NCBI GenBank assembly: GCA_959027945.1 | Contig: CAUFRO010000009.1 | Span: 1 to 61,441 of the forward strand | From: an uncultured Collinsella sp. | Lineage (GTDB): Bacteria; Actinomycetota; Coriobacteriia; Coriobacteriales; Coriobacteriaceae | DNA: 61,441 nt | Reading direction: 5' to 3' | In this document: piece after piece, positions 1 through 7,069 of the stretch | How positions within the stretch are numbered: the stretch's first letter is position 1 | Layout of the letters: each line of letters starts with the position of its first letter | Position numbers and translations under genes: made by a program | Notes under the pieces: generated by a model | The model's database searches: none | What the model saw: the letters and a program-made list of their open reading frames with translations, nothing else | Told to the model about the DNA's origin: nothing

Positions 1-240
1 GGACTTGCAGCGACGGACCTCAGGACACTCTTACACCACGTCTGCGCGCGCGACCCTTCGAATCGCTCAAATTAGGCAATTTGCTCTCGATTTTGCTGCT
101 ACTAAATTGGTGACAGTACTCATATTTGCCACTTTTTGCCCACGGGGTATCCGGAGGGGCCCTCGGCAGGCATCTAACGCTACAATAGCTACCACGTGGC
201 TGGGTTTGCCGGCCGAATGTGCGATGTCGTGGGAGGGGAC
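1..240. other. Intergenic leader, no gene recognised
   Basis: No open frame here resembles a known protein. The stretch is more AT-rich near 60-140 and leads into the HPr-like gene. A TACAAT hexamer at 181-186 could be a -10 box, but no good -35 sits at the right distance. Confidence 0.5.
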
Positions 241-489
241 ATGGTCGAGTTTACAAAGACGATTAAAGATCCGTTGGGATTGCATGCCCGCCCGGTTGCG
301 CTGCTTTATGACATTATCGCCAAGCATCGTAGTGACGTGTCGGTTTCGATTGGCAATCGTCATGTCGATGGCCGCGACGTTATAGGGCTCATGGCACTCT
401 GTGGCGAATGTGGCGAGGACATCGTGTTCCGCGTTTCGGGCGTGGATGAGGCCTCCTGTGTCACATCGATCAGAAATCTCTCGCTCTAA
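241..489 (+). CDS. HPr-like phosphocarrier protein
   Basis: An 82-residue protein of the HPr fold, the normal HPr length. HPr passes phosphate from enzyme I to sugar-specific IIA proteins of the PTS. The active-site motif GLHARP is present with the phospho-acceptor at His15. At position 46, where the regulatory serine for HPr kinase normally sits, the residue is Asp (motif GRDVIG). The ATG at 241 was chosen because GGGAGGGG lies just before it; an upstream in-frame ATG at 196 lacks such a site and would add a non-family extension. The gene stands alone and is followed at once by a strong terminator. It may be a true HPr or a specialised paralogue; enzyme I is not in the window. Confidence 0.85.
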   Translation: MVEFTKTIKDPLGLHARPVALLYDIIAKHRSDVSVSIGNRHVDGRDVIGLMALCGECGEDIVFRVSGVDEASCVTSIRNLSL

Positions 490-498
490 GCATGATAG

Positions 499-534
499 GG
501 CGCGGTAAAGGATGGTCCTTTGCCGCGCCTTTTT
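499..534 (+). terminator. Rho-independent terminator after the HPr-like gene
   Basis: A 14-bp stem (GGCGCGGTAAAGGA pairing with TCCTTTGCCGCGCC) with a 3-nt loop, followed by TTTTTG. Confidence 0.9.
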
Positions 535-580
535 GTTTCGTATAGGAAACTTTTTCGAAATCTGAATGGGGACCCTTTCC

Positions 581-636
581 AAAAAGTTAACCACGTGCTA
601 GTTTACTATAGCGAACATAGACGTGGTTAACTTTTT
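581..636. promoter_or_regulatory. Perfect 16-bp inverted repeat upstream of feoA
   Basis: AAAAAGTTAACCACGT at 581-596 is repeated inverted and without mismatch at 621-636, separated by 24 bp. It sits about 40 bp before feoA, where a promoter is expected. It may be a paired operator for a metal regulator or an RNA hairpin; which one cannot be told by eye. Confidence 0.5.
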
Positions 637-677
637 ACGCGTCGATGTTGAGGACGAACTGACGTTAGGAGCAACTC

Positions 678-920
678 ATGTCTTGCGGACCGCAGATGCC
701 GGCCATGCCGCTTTCGATGGTAAAAGCGGGCGAAACCGTGCGCGTGTCTCGTGTAAAGGGCAATGAGGACATGAAGCACCACCTCAAGGACCTCGGCTTT
801 GTCGAGGGCAACGAAATCCACGTGGTGAGCTCGAGTGGCGCCAATATCATCGTCACGGTGCTGGGCGCACGCTTTGGCATCGATTCCAAGGTTGCCATGC
901 ACATCATGACCGTCGGTTAG
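678..920 (+). CDS. feoA: FeoA family ferrous iron transport protein (first copy)
   Basis: An 80-residue SH3-like FeoA domain protein. FeoA is a small cytoplasmic partner of the membrane transporter FeoB in Fe(II) uptake. Family features seen are the central HHLKDLGFVEGNEI segment and the closing GIDSKVAMHI. GGAGCAA precedes the ATG. The N-terminus (MSCGPQMPAMPLSMV) is slightly longer than in the second copy. It is the first gene of feoA-feoA-feoB, 39 nt from the next. Two FeoA proteins encoded separately before FeoB is a common arrangement in anaerobes. Confidence 0.9.
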   Translation: MSCGPQMPAMPLSMVKAGETVRVSRVKGNEDMKHHLKDLGFVEGNEIHVVSSSGANIIVTVLGARFGIDSKVAMHIMTVG

Positions 921-959
921 TCTGCAGCATTTCATAAAAACCGAAAGGGGGACAAGAGG

Positions 960-1181
960 ATGAAGACGTTGGGTGACGTTAAGGTGGGCGAGAGCTCCAC
1001 CATCGTCAAGCTTCACGGTGAGGGTGCGCTTCGCCGCCACCTTATGGACCTGGGGCTCATCAAGGGCACTTCGTTCAAGGTCGTGAAGGTTGCACCGCTC
1101 GGTGATCCGGTCGAGATCAACGTGCGCGGCTACGAGCTTTCCATCCGCAAGGAGGAGGCGGCTGTCGTCGAGGTCCAGTAA
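960..1181 (+). CDS. feoA: FeoA family ferrous iron transport protein (second copy)
   Basis: A 73-residue FeoA domain with the family pattern RRHLMDLGLIKGTSF and a C-terminal GYELSIRKEEAAVVEV strand. GAAAGGGGGAC lies ahead of the ATG. It shares fold and key positions with the first FeoA but is clearly diverged, so the duplication is old. It lies between the first feoA and feoB and probably regulates or stabilises FeoB in the inner membrane. Confidence 0.92.
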   Translation: MKTLGDVKVGESSTIVKLHGEGALRRHLMDLGLIKGTSFKVVKVAPLGDPVEINVRGYELSIRKEEAAVVEVQ

Positions 1182-1207
1182 GGGCTCGCGGCGTATATTT
1201 CTGCAGA

Positions 1208-1230
1208 TAAAGTTAGGTATTTCTAACTTA
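1208..1230. promoter_or_regulatory. Palindrome between feoA and feoB, iron-box-like
   Basis: AAGTTAG, a 6-bp gap and CTAACTT (1210-1229), extended outward by CTGCA/TGCAG. The TTAGG...CTAA layout resembles DtxR/IdeR iron boxes. It could give feoB its own iron-controlled promoter or form an intercistronic hairpin. Confidence 0.45.
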
Positions 1231-1304
1231 ATGCAGCAACTTTGAAGCACATTATCCAGCCTGTGCGGAGAAAGCAGCGCAGGCACACAAGGAAGAAGGA
1301 TTGA

Positions 1305-3632
1305 ATGGCGGATTCTCAGATCCATGTCGCGCTGGCGGGTAACCCCAACTGCGGCAAGACCACGCTTTTCAACCTGATCACCGGCGCCAACGGCTACGTT
1401 GGCAACTGGCCCGGCGTCACGGTTGAGAAAAAGGAGGCCAAGCTCCTAAGCGACAAGAACGTTACCATCACGGACCTCCCCGGCATCTACTCGCTTTCCC
1501 CCTACAGCCCCGAGGAGCAATGCTCGCGCGATTATCTCATGAGCGGCGAGCCCGATGTCGTCGTTCAGGTGGTCGATGCCACCAACCTGGAGCGCAATCT
1601 ATACCTGGCGCTTCAGGTCATCGAGACCGGCCTGCCTGTGGTCGTTGCCCTCAACATGGCCGATCTGGTCGAGAAGAATGGCGACAAGATCGACACCGAC
1701 AAGCTCTCCAAGAAGCTTGGTTGTCCGGTCATGATGATCTCGGCTCTTAAGAACAAGGGCATCAAGGAGCTCTTCGAGCAGGTCAAAAAGTCCGCTGCTT
1801 CTAAGGGTCAGGTGCCGGAGCACAAGTTCGATTCCTCCATCGAGGACGTTCTGACGCACATCGAGAACAACCTTCCGGCGAGCGTTCCCGCCAACAAGCG
1901 TCGCTACTACGCCGTCAAGCTGTTCGAGCGTGATGCAGACGCCTGTAAACTCATCAACCTCACTAAGGAGAAGGCTGCTCGCGTGGAGGAGCTGGTCGCC
2001 CGGTGCGAGCAGGACTGCGACGACGATGCCGAGTCCATCATCACCGGTGAGCGCTATGGCGTCATCGCGCACATTATCGACGAGTGCATGACCAAGGCTC
2101 CTGCCAAGATGAGCACCTCCGAGAAGATCGATCGCGTGGTTACCAACCGTATTCTGGGCCTGCCGATCTTTGTGGTCATCATGTTCTGCGTGTACTACAT
2201 CGCCGTTTCCACCCTGGGCGGCACGGTGACCGACTTCACCAACGACCAGCTCTTCGGTACCGACGGTTGGTACGTGCTCGGCCAGGGTCGCGACGCCTAC
2301 GATGCAGCCGTCGAGGCCGCAGGCGACAACGCCGACTCGGTTGACCCGGCGCAGTACGGCCCCTATGTCCCGGGTATCACCACCGTGGTGCACGACGCCC
2401 TTGTGGCGGGTGGCACCGAGGACGGCGGCCTGGTCGATTCGCTGGTCTGCGACGGTATCGTTGGTGGTCTGGGCGCCATCTTCGGCTTCGTCCCGCAGAT
2501 GTTCCTGCTGTTCGTGATGCTGTCTTTCCTGGAGGACTGCGGCTATATGGCCCGCGTCGCCTTCATCATGGACCGCGTGTTCCGCCGGTTTGGCCTGTCC
2601 GGTAAGTCCTTCATCCCCATGCTCGTGTCCTCGGGCTGCGGCGTCCCCGGCGTCATGGCCACCAAGACCATCGAGAACGAGAAGGACCGCCGCATGACGG
2701 TCATGACCACCACGTTCATTCCCTGTGGCGCTAAGCTGCCGATCATCGCCCTGCTCATGGGTTCCATCATCGGCGATTCTTCCACCACCGCCGCGTGGAT
2801 CAGCCCGCTCTTCTACTTCCTGGGCGTCTTTGCCGTCATCGCCTCGGGCCTCATGCTCAAGAAGACCAAGCTCTTCGCCGGCCGTCCGACCCCGTTTGTC
2901 ATGGAGCTTCCTGCCTACCACTTCCCGGCGATCCGTTCCTGGGCGCTGCACGTGTGGGAGCGCTGCTGGGCCTTTATCAAGAAGGCCGGCACGGTCATCT
3001 TTGCGTCCACCGTCGTCGTTTGGTTCCTCTCCAACTTTGGTAGCTATAACGGTTCCTTTGGCTTCCTTCCTGCGATGGACGGCATCCCCGAGGAGTTTAT
3101 GGACTACTCCGTGCTTGCCATGCTGGGCAACCTGGTCGCTTGGATCTTCGCCCCGCTCGGCTTTAGCACCTGGCAGGCCACCGCGCTGACTGTCTCTGGC
3201 CTCGTCGCCAAGGAGAACGTCGTCGCCACCGCCGGCTCGCTGCTGTCCGTCGCCGACGCGGGCGAGACCGACCCGAGCCTGTGGACCGCGTTTGCCGGCA
3301 TGTTCCCCACCATGGGCGCTTGCGTTGCCTTCGGCGCCTTCAACCTGCTGTGCGCTCCGTGCTTTGCCGCCATTGGCACCATCCGCAACCAGATGGATTC
3401 CGGCAAGTGGACTGCGATCGCCATCGGTTACGAGTGCGCCTTCGCTTGGGTGATCGGCCTGTTCATCAACCAGTTCTACAACTTGCTTGTTCTTGGACAG
3501 TTTGGTATCTGGACGATTGTGGCCATCGTGCTGCTGGTTGCGATGCTCTTCCAGATTTTCCGTCCTATGCCCAAGCACGCTTGGACCGACGAGGACGAGA
3601 CCAACACTGCTTCCGCTGCAGTTTCCGCCTAA
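1305..3632 (+). CDS. feoB: Ferrous iron transporter FeoB
   Basis: A 775-residue membrane protein, normal for FeoB. The N-terminal G domain shows G1 GNPNCGKT (residues 12-19), G3 DLPG (about 57-60) and G4 NMAD (about 118), followed by a helical spacer. From about residue 280 it carries the polytopic permease with the two Gate motifs, including the conserved Cys segments GCGVPGVMATKT and FIPCGAKLPI. It imports Fe(II) across the cytoplasmic membrane, with GTP hydrolysis by the G domain. AGGAAGAAGG precedes the ATG. It follows two feoA genes and precedes a small Cys-rich protein, making a complete Feo locus. A terminator lies about 30 nt after the stop. Confidence 0.97.
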   Translation: MADSQIHVALAGNPNCGKTTLFNLITGANGYVGNWPGVTVEKKEAKLLSDKNVTITDLPGIYSLSPYSPEEQCSRDYLMSGEPDVVVQVVDATNLERNLYLALQVIETGLPVVVALNMADLVEKNGDKIDTDKLSKKLGCPVMMISALKNKGIKELFEQVKKSAASKGQVPEHKFDSSIEDVLTHIENNLPASVPANKRRYYAVKLFERDADACKLINLTKEKAARVEELVARCEQDCDDDAESIITGERYGVIAHIIDECMTKAPAKMSTSEKIDRVVTNRILGLPIFVVIMFCVYYIAVSTLGGTVTDFTNDQLFGTDGWYVLGQGRDAYDAAVEAAGDNADSVDPAQYGPYVPGITTVVHDALVAGGTEDGGLVDSLVCDGIVGGLGAIFGFVPQMFLLFVMLSFLEDCGYMARVAFIMDRVFRRFGLSGKSFIPMLVSSGCGVPGVMATKTIENEKDRRMTVMTTTFIPCGAKLPIIALLMGSIIGDSSTTAAWISPLFYFLGVFAVIASGLMLKKTKLFAGRPTPFVMELPAYHFPAIRSWALHVWERCWAFIKKAGTVIFASTVVVWFLSNFGSYNGSFGFLPAMDGIPEEFMDYSVLAMLGNLVAWIFAPLGFSTWQATALTVSGLVAKENVVATAGSLLSVADAGETDPSLWTAFAGMFPTMGACVAFGAFNLLCAPCFAAIGTIRNQMDSGKWTAIAIGYECAFAWVIGLFINQFYNLLVLGQFGIWTIVAIVLLVAMLFQIFRPMPKHAWTDEDETNTASAAVSA

Positions 3633-3660
3633 GTCCGAATAAGGATCAACCCCTTTCCAC

Positions 3661-3694
3661 GAGCCCGGGTGTCTCAGTGACACTCGGGCTTTTT
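3661..3694 (+). terminator. Terminator after feoB
   Basis: Stem GCCCGGGTGTC/GACACTCGGGC with one G-T pair, a 5-nt loop, then TTTTTG. Confidence 0.85.
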
Positions 3695-3747
3695 GACGCA
3701 ATGGGGGACAGATTGCTTTGCTCCAGAAGTAAGATGTGGCGTTTCCG

Positions 3748-3778
3748 CAGATAAAACCGACCAAAATAAACCTGTCCC
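3748..3778. repeat. 31-bp dispersed repeat (copy 1, inverted relative to copy 2)
   Basis: The reverse complement of this stretch matches 50320-50350 with one mismatch. Both begin GGGACAGGTTTATTTTGGT. A GGGACAG at 3705-3711 pairs with CTGTCCC at the end of this copy. Confidence 0.7.
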
Positions 3779-3836
3779 TATTTGGTAGGTGGAGAATGGG
3801 GTAAAGTAAGTGCTGGTTAACTAGAGGAGGCTTGCT

Positions 3837-4037
3837 ATGGCACCTATCGATATTGTTGTACTGGCTGTTATCGGCGTTGCGTTTGTCGCCGTGTGCGTGC
3901 GCATCTACCGCAAGGGCACCTGCGCCGACTGCGCTCAGGGTGGCGTTTGCACGGGGCATTGCTCCAACAAAAAGACGTGCGCTGCACTTAAGGGCGTAGA
4001 CAAAATCGCCGAAGACTTGGGTCGCGGTATCAAATAA
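3837..4037 (+). CDS. Small membrane-anchored Cys-rich protein, FeoB-associated type
   Basis: 66 residues: one N-terminal membrane helix (about residues 4-22), then a Cys-rich tail with CADCAQGGVCTGHCSNKKTC. This matches the small FeoB-associated Cys-rich membrane proteins that lie after feoB in many anaerobes; their exact role is not settled. GAGGAGG precedes the ATG. It follows feoB by about 200 bp, with a terminator and a dispersed repeat between, so it is probably transcribed separately or by readthrough. Confidence 0.75.
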   Translation: MAPIDIVVLAVIGVAFVAVCVRIYRKGTCADCAQGGVCTGHCSNKKTCAALKGVDKIAEDLGRGIK

Positions 4038-4050
4038 GGTCCGGACATCC

Positions 4051-4086
4051 AAGCGCTCCGCGGGCATCCGTTCGCGGGGCGCTTTG
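4051..4086 (+). terminator. Hairpin after the Cys-rich protein gene
   Basis: Imperfect GC-rich stem (AAGCGCTCCGCG with CGCGGGGCGCTT) followed by a weak T run (TTTGTGCATTTG). Confidence 0.55.
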
Positions 4087-4181
4087 TGCATTTGAGGGAG
4101 AGTACGGCGAGTCGAAGAGTATTTTTGGGGTATCGTTAACTGGACTATTAATTGGCAACTTATCTATAACGGAGTAACCGC

Positions 4182-5261
4182 ATGAGCGCTCGCGTAACCA
4201 TGAAGGACATAGCCGCCGAGCTTGGCGTTTCCATCAATACCGTGCACAAGGCTCTGACGGGAAAGGCCGGCGTGAGCGAATCCGTGCGCGCCAAGGTGAA
4301 CGCTAAGGCCGAGGCCATGGGCTATCACCGCAACACAAGTGCCTCAAGCCTGCGCCGCAAGGATATCAATCTGGTGTTTTGCCTGCCCCGCGCATCGCGC
4401 GAGGGAGCGTACTTTTTCCGTTACCTGTGGGAAGGCTGCAATCGCTTTGAACAGGAGGTCATCGACCGGGGCATTACGGTTGAGCGCGTTGAATTTGGCG
4501 TGGGCGGCTACGCTGATGCACTCGAGCAAATCGACGAGCGTCTGCAGGTGGGCGAGAAGATTGATGGCTTGCTCGCCTATGCGCCGGGCGACGATCGTGC
4601 GACTGAGCTTTTGGGGCAGATCGCCGAGGCGGGCGTGACGATTGAGCTCGTTGACGGCGACCGCCCTCACCTCGATCGCCTGGGCGCTAGTTTGGCCGAC
4701 TACTCCACGGCGGGAAGCCTGATGGCCGAGCAGGCGGCCAATCTGGTTCACGCTTCTGGGACCTATACCCGCGTGCTTTTATTGGCGGGCGACCCCTATA
4801 CCGACTCGCACTATTTGACCGCTCGCGCCTTCCACAATTACCTTCGCGAGCACAATGTTCCCTGGCAGGTCGAGGATCTGACCGGTGCTCATGCCCAGGT
4901 CAAGCAGCTCGAGCACGAGCTCAACCAGCGTCTAAAGTCATCGGAAGCCCCCGAGTTGATCTGCAGCGTGTTCGCCGTGGGCTCTGAGCTGATTGCCGAT
5001 GCGCTTGTCTCGGCTAACAAGGCCGGCGAAGTAATGGTGATCGGCAACGACCTGTTCCCAGAAAGTGCGCTGGCCTTGCGTCGGGGCATCTTTACCAACA
5101 TCGTCTACAAGGACCCGGTGAGTCTGGCATACCGTGGCGCCAAGACCTTAGGCGATTACCTGCTGTGGGGAAAGACGCCGGCGGAGCCTGTGCAAAAGGG
5201 GGCTGTTGAGATGGTGTTTGCCAGCAACGTCGATCGTTACTGCGAGCTCGCCGGAATCTAA
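4182..5261 (+). CDS. LacI family transcriptional regulator, likely hexuronate regulator
   Basis: 359 residues. The N-terminal LacI helix-turn-helix (TMKDIAAELGVSINTVHKAL, about residues 6-25) is followed by a hinge helix and a periplasmic-binding-protein-like effector domain. Such proteins repress sugar genes and release DNA on binding a sugar or sugar acid. It sits directly upstream of uxaC. The uxaC promoter carries two palindromes with core TGAACGTTCA, and a third lies before the dhuD-like gene at 23951. The inference is that this repressor controls uronate use, like UxuR/KdgR-type LacI proteins. The effector domain is unusual in that some residues typical of the hinge are replaced, so the effector cannot be predicted. 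Confidence 0.88.
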   Translation: MSARVTMKDIAAELGVSINTVHKALTGKAGVSESVRAKVNAKAEAMGYHRNTSASSLRRKDINLVFCLPRASREGAYFFRYLWEGCNRFEQEVIDRGITVERVEFGVGGYADALEQIDERLQVGEKIDGLLAYAPGDDRATELLGQIAEAGVTIELVDGDRPHLDRLGASLADYSTAGSLMAEQAANLVHASGTYTRVLLLAGDPYTDSHYLTARAFHNYLREHNVPWQVEDLTGAHAQVKQLEHELNQRLKSSEAPELICSVFAVGSELIADALVSANKAGEVMVIGNDLFPESALALRRGIFTNIVYKDPVSLAYRGAKTLGDYLLWGKTPAEPVQKGAVEMVFASNVDRYCELAGI

Positions 5262-5323
5262 TGCGTTTAGGGAGTTCCCTACTTGCCGCGTACTTTTTGG
5301 CTGGGGATCGAAAAATTGTTTCG

Positions 5324-5365
5324 AAGGCCGCTGATGGCGAATCTGCCGTCAGTGGCCTTTCTTTG
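5324..5365 (+). terminator. Terminator after the LacI gene
   Basis: Stem of about 15 bp (AAGGCCGCTGATGGC with GCCGTCAGTGGCCTT) and a TTTCTTTG tail. Confidence 0.75.
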
Positions 5366-5439
5366 TGCCGATCCAACGCAGGGTCCATGGCTCGGCAACC
5401 GTTGAACGGGCAAAATCTACCGTTCACCCCGTGGTGGTT

Positions 5440-5493
5440 AGGTGAACGTTCACCTTTTGAGGTGCAATGGATTAGTATAGTGAACGTTCACCT
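5440..5493 (+). promoter_or_regulatory. uxaC promoter with two LacI-type operators
   Basis: Operator 1 is AGGTGAACGTTCACCT at 5440-5455, a perfect palindrome. Operator 2 is AGTGAACGTTCACCT at 5479-5493. Between and across them a promoter can be read: -35 TTCACC (5449-5454), an 18-bp spacer and -10 TAGTAT (5473-5478). Operators over the -35 and just after the -10 fit repression. A weaker related pair lies at 5401-5427. Confidence 0.8.
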
Positions 5494-5545
5494 AAAGGAT
5501 AACGAGCGCGCCGTGCGCCCGCCTTGCCAGCAAAGGGGCTGTTTG

Positions 5546-6973
5546 ATGAAAAACTTTATGGACGATCAGGATTTCCTGCTGAGCACCAAGACCGGCGAGG
5601 AGCTGTTCCACAACTTTGCCGAGGGCATGCCCATCGTCGACTATCACTGCCACATTTCTCCTAAGGAGATTTGGGAGGACAAGCGTTTCGAGAACATCAC
5701 CGAGGTTTGGCTGGGCGGCGACCACTACAAGTGGCGCCTGATGCGTGCCAACGGCGTCGACGAGCGTTTTATCACTGGCGACGCCCCTGCTCGCGAGAAG
5801 TTCCAAAAGTGGGCCGAGACCCTGGGTCGCTGCGTTGGCAACCCCGTCTTTGAGTGGAGCCACCTGGAGCTTAAGCGCTACTTTGGCTACGAGGGTGTCC
5901 TCAACGGCAAGACTGCCCAGGAGGTCTGGGACCTTGCCAACGCCAAGCTCGCTGAGGCTAGCTTTACCTGCCGTAACCTGATCAAGCAGTCCAACGTCCG
6001 CATGATCTGCACTACCGACGACCCCGCCGACAGCTTTGAGTGGCACAAGAAGATTGCCGCCGACGACAGCTTTGACGTTCAGGTCGTTCCCGCCATGCGC
6101 CCCGATGCCGCTTTGCGCATCGAGCGCGGCCAGGAGTTTGCCGACTACTGCAAGCACCTTTCCGAGGTTGCCGGCGTTGAGGTCAGCGACTTTGAGGGCA
6201 TGAAGGCTGCCATTTCCAAGCGCTACGACGTTGCTCACGAGCTGGGCTGCCGCGCCTCCGACCACGCACTCGACTACGTTATGTACGTCCCGGCTACCGC
6301 CGACGAGATCGAGGCTATCTTTGCCAAGGGTCTGGCTGCCGAGCCGCTTACCGAGGAAGAGGTCCTCAAGTACAAGACTGCCTTTATGCAGTTCGTTGCC
6401 GGCGAGTATGTCCGTCTGGGCTGGGCCATGCAGCTGCACTTTGGCTGCAAGCGCGACAACAACCGCGCCATGTTCGCCAAGCTCGGTCCCGACACCGGCT
6501 ACGACTGCATCTCCAACTACACGCCGTCCGACCAGCTCGCCGATTTCCTCAACTCCATCCAGGAGACCTGCGGCCTGCCCAAGACCATCCTGTACAGCCT
6601 GAACCCCATCGATAACACCATGATCGATACCGTCATGGGCTGCTTCCAGGAGGCTCCGACCGCCGGTAAGATCCAGAACGGCTCCGCCTGGTGGTTCAAC
6701 GACAACGAGGTCGGCATGCGCGAGCAACTCACGGCTCTGGCTAACGAGGGCGTGCTGGGCAACTTTGTGGGCATGCTTACCGACTCCCGCTCTTTCCTGT
6801 CCTATCCGCGCCACGAGTACTTCCGTCGCGTGCTGTGCAGCGTGATCGGCGAGTGGGTCGAGCAGGGCAAGTACCCGGCCGACATGGAGCTGCTGGGCAG
6901 TATCGTGCGCGACATCAGCTACAACAACGCGGTCCGCTACTTTGGCTTTGATTTGGACACCGTCGAGGCATAA
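5546..6973 (+). CDS. uxaC: Glucuronate/galacturonate isomerase
   Basis: 475 residues of the uronate isomerase family, close to the usual 470. It converts D-glucuronate to D-fructuronate and D-galacturonate to D-tagaturonate in the cytoplasm, the first step of the isomerase pathway. The metal-binding HxH is seen at His34/His36 (VDYHCHISPKE), and the family's WWFND segment and the DSRSFLSYPRHEYFRR block near the C-terminus are intact. The ATG at 5546 has AAAGGGG seven nt upstream; the open frame runs farther back but includes the promoter and operators. uxaB follows 97 nt later and uxaA after that, suggesting one operon under the two LacI operators. Confidence 0.96.
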   Translation: MKNFMDDQDFLLSTKTGEELFHNFAEGMPIVDYHCHISPKEIWEDKRFENITEVWLGGDHYKWRLMRANGVDERFITGDAPAREKFQKWAETLGRCVGNPVFEWSHLELKRYFGYEGVLNGKTAQEVWDLANAKLAEASFTCRNLIKQSNVRMICTTDDPADSFEWHKKIAADDSFDVQVVPAMRPDAALRIERGQEFADYCKHLSEVAGVEVSDFEGMKAAISKRYDVAHELGCRASDHALDYVMYVPATADEIEAIFAKGLAAEPLTEEEVLKYKTAFMQFVAGEYVRLGWAMQLHFGCKRDNNRAMFAKLGPDTGYDCISNYTPSDQLADFLNSIQETCGLPKTILYSLNPIDNTMIDTVMGCFQEAPTAGKIQNGSAWWFNDNEVGMREQLTALANEGVLGNFVGMLTDSRSFLSYPRHEYFRRVLCSVIGEWVEQGKYPADMELLGSIVRDISYNNAVRYFGFDLDTVEA

Positions 6974-6998
6974 GCCTGCATCGAATCACATCGAACTC

Positions 6999-7033
6999 GG
7001 GAGCGCCGTTGCCACACGCGGCGCCCCCGTTTT
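6999..7033 (+). terminator. Hairpin between uxaC and uxaB
   Basis: GGGAGCGCCG and CGGCGCCCCCG flank a short loop and are followed by TTTTGC. It may be a partial terminator or mRNA-processing hairpin inside the operon. Confidence 0.45.
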
Positions 7034-7069
7034 GCTTGCACGCTAACAGCTATCTAAGGAGAGACACAG

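Noticed and set aside
5..385. Open frame at the left edge of the window
   Set aside because: It overlaps the HPr-like gene in another frame, has no ribosome site and shows no family resemblance.
1599..4091. An 830-residue minus-strand open frame across feoB
   Set aside because: It is the antisense shadow of feoB, with His/Asp/Gly-rich composition typical of reversed high-GC coding and no family features. The same applies to the long antisense frames over uxaC, kdpB, ligA and others.
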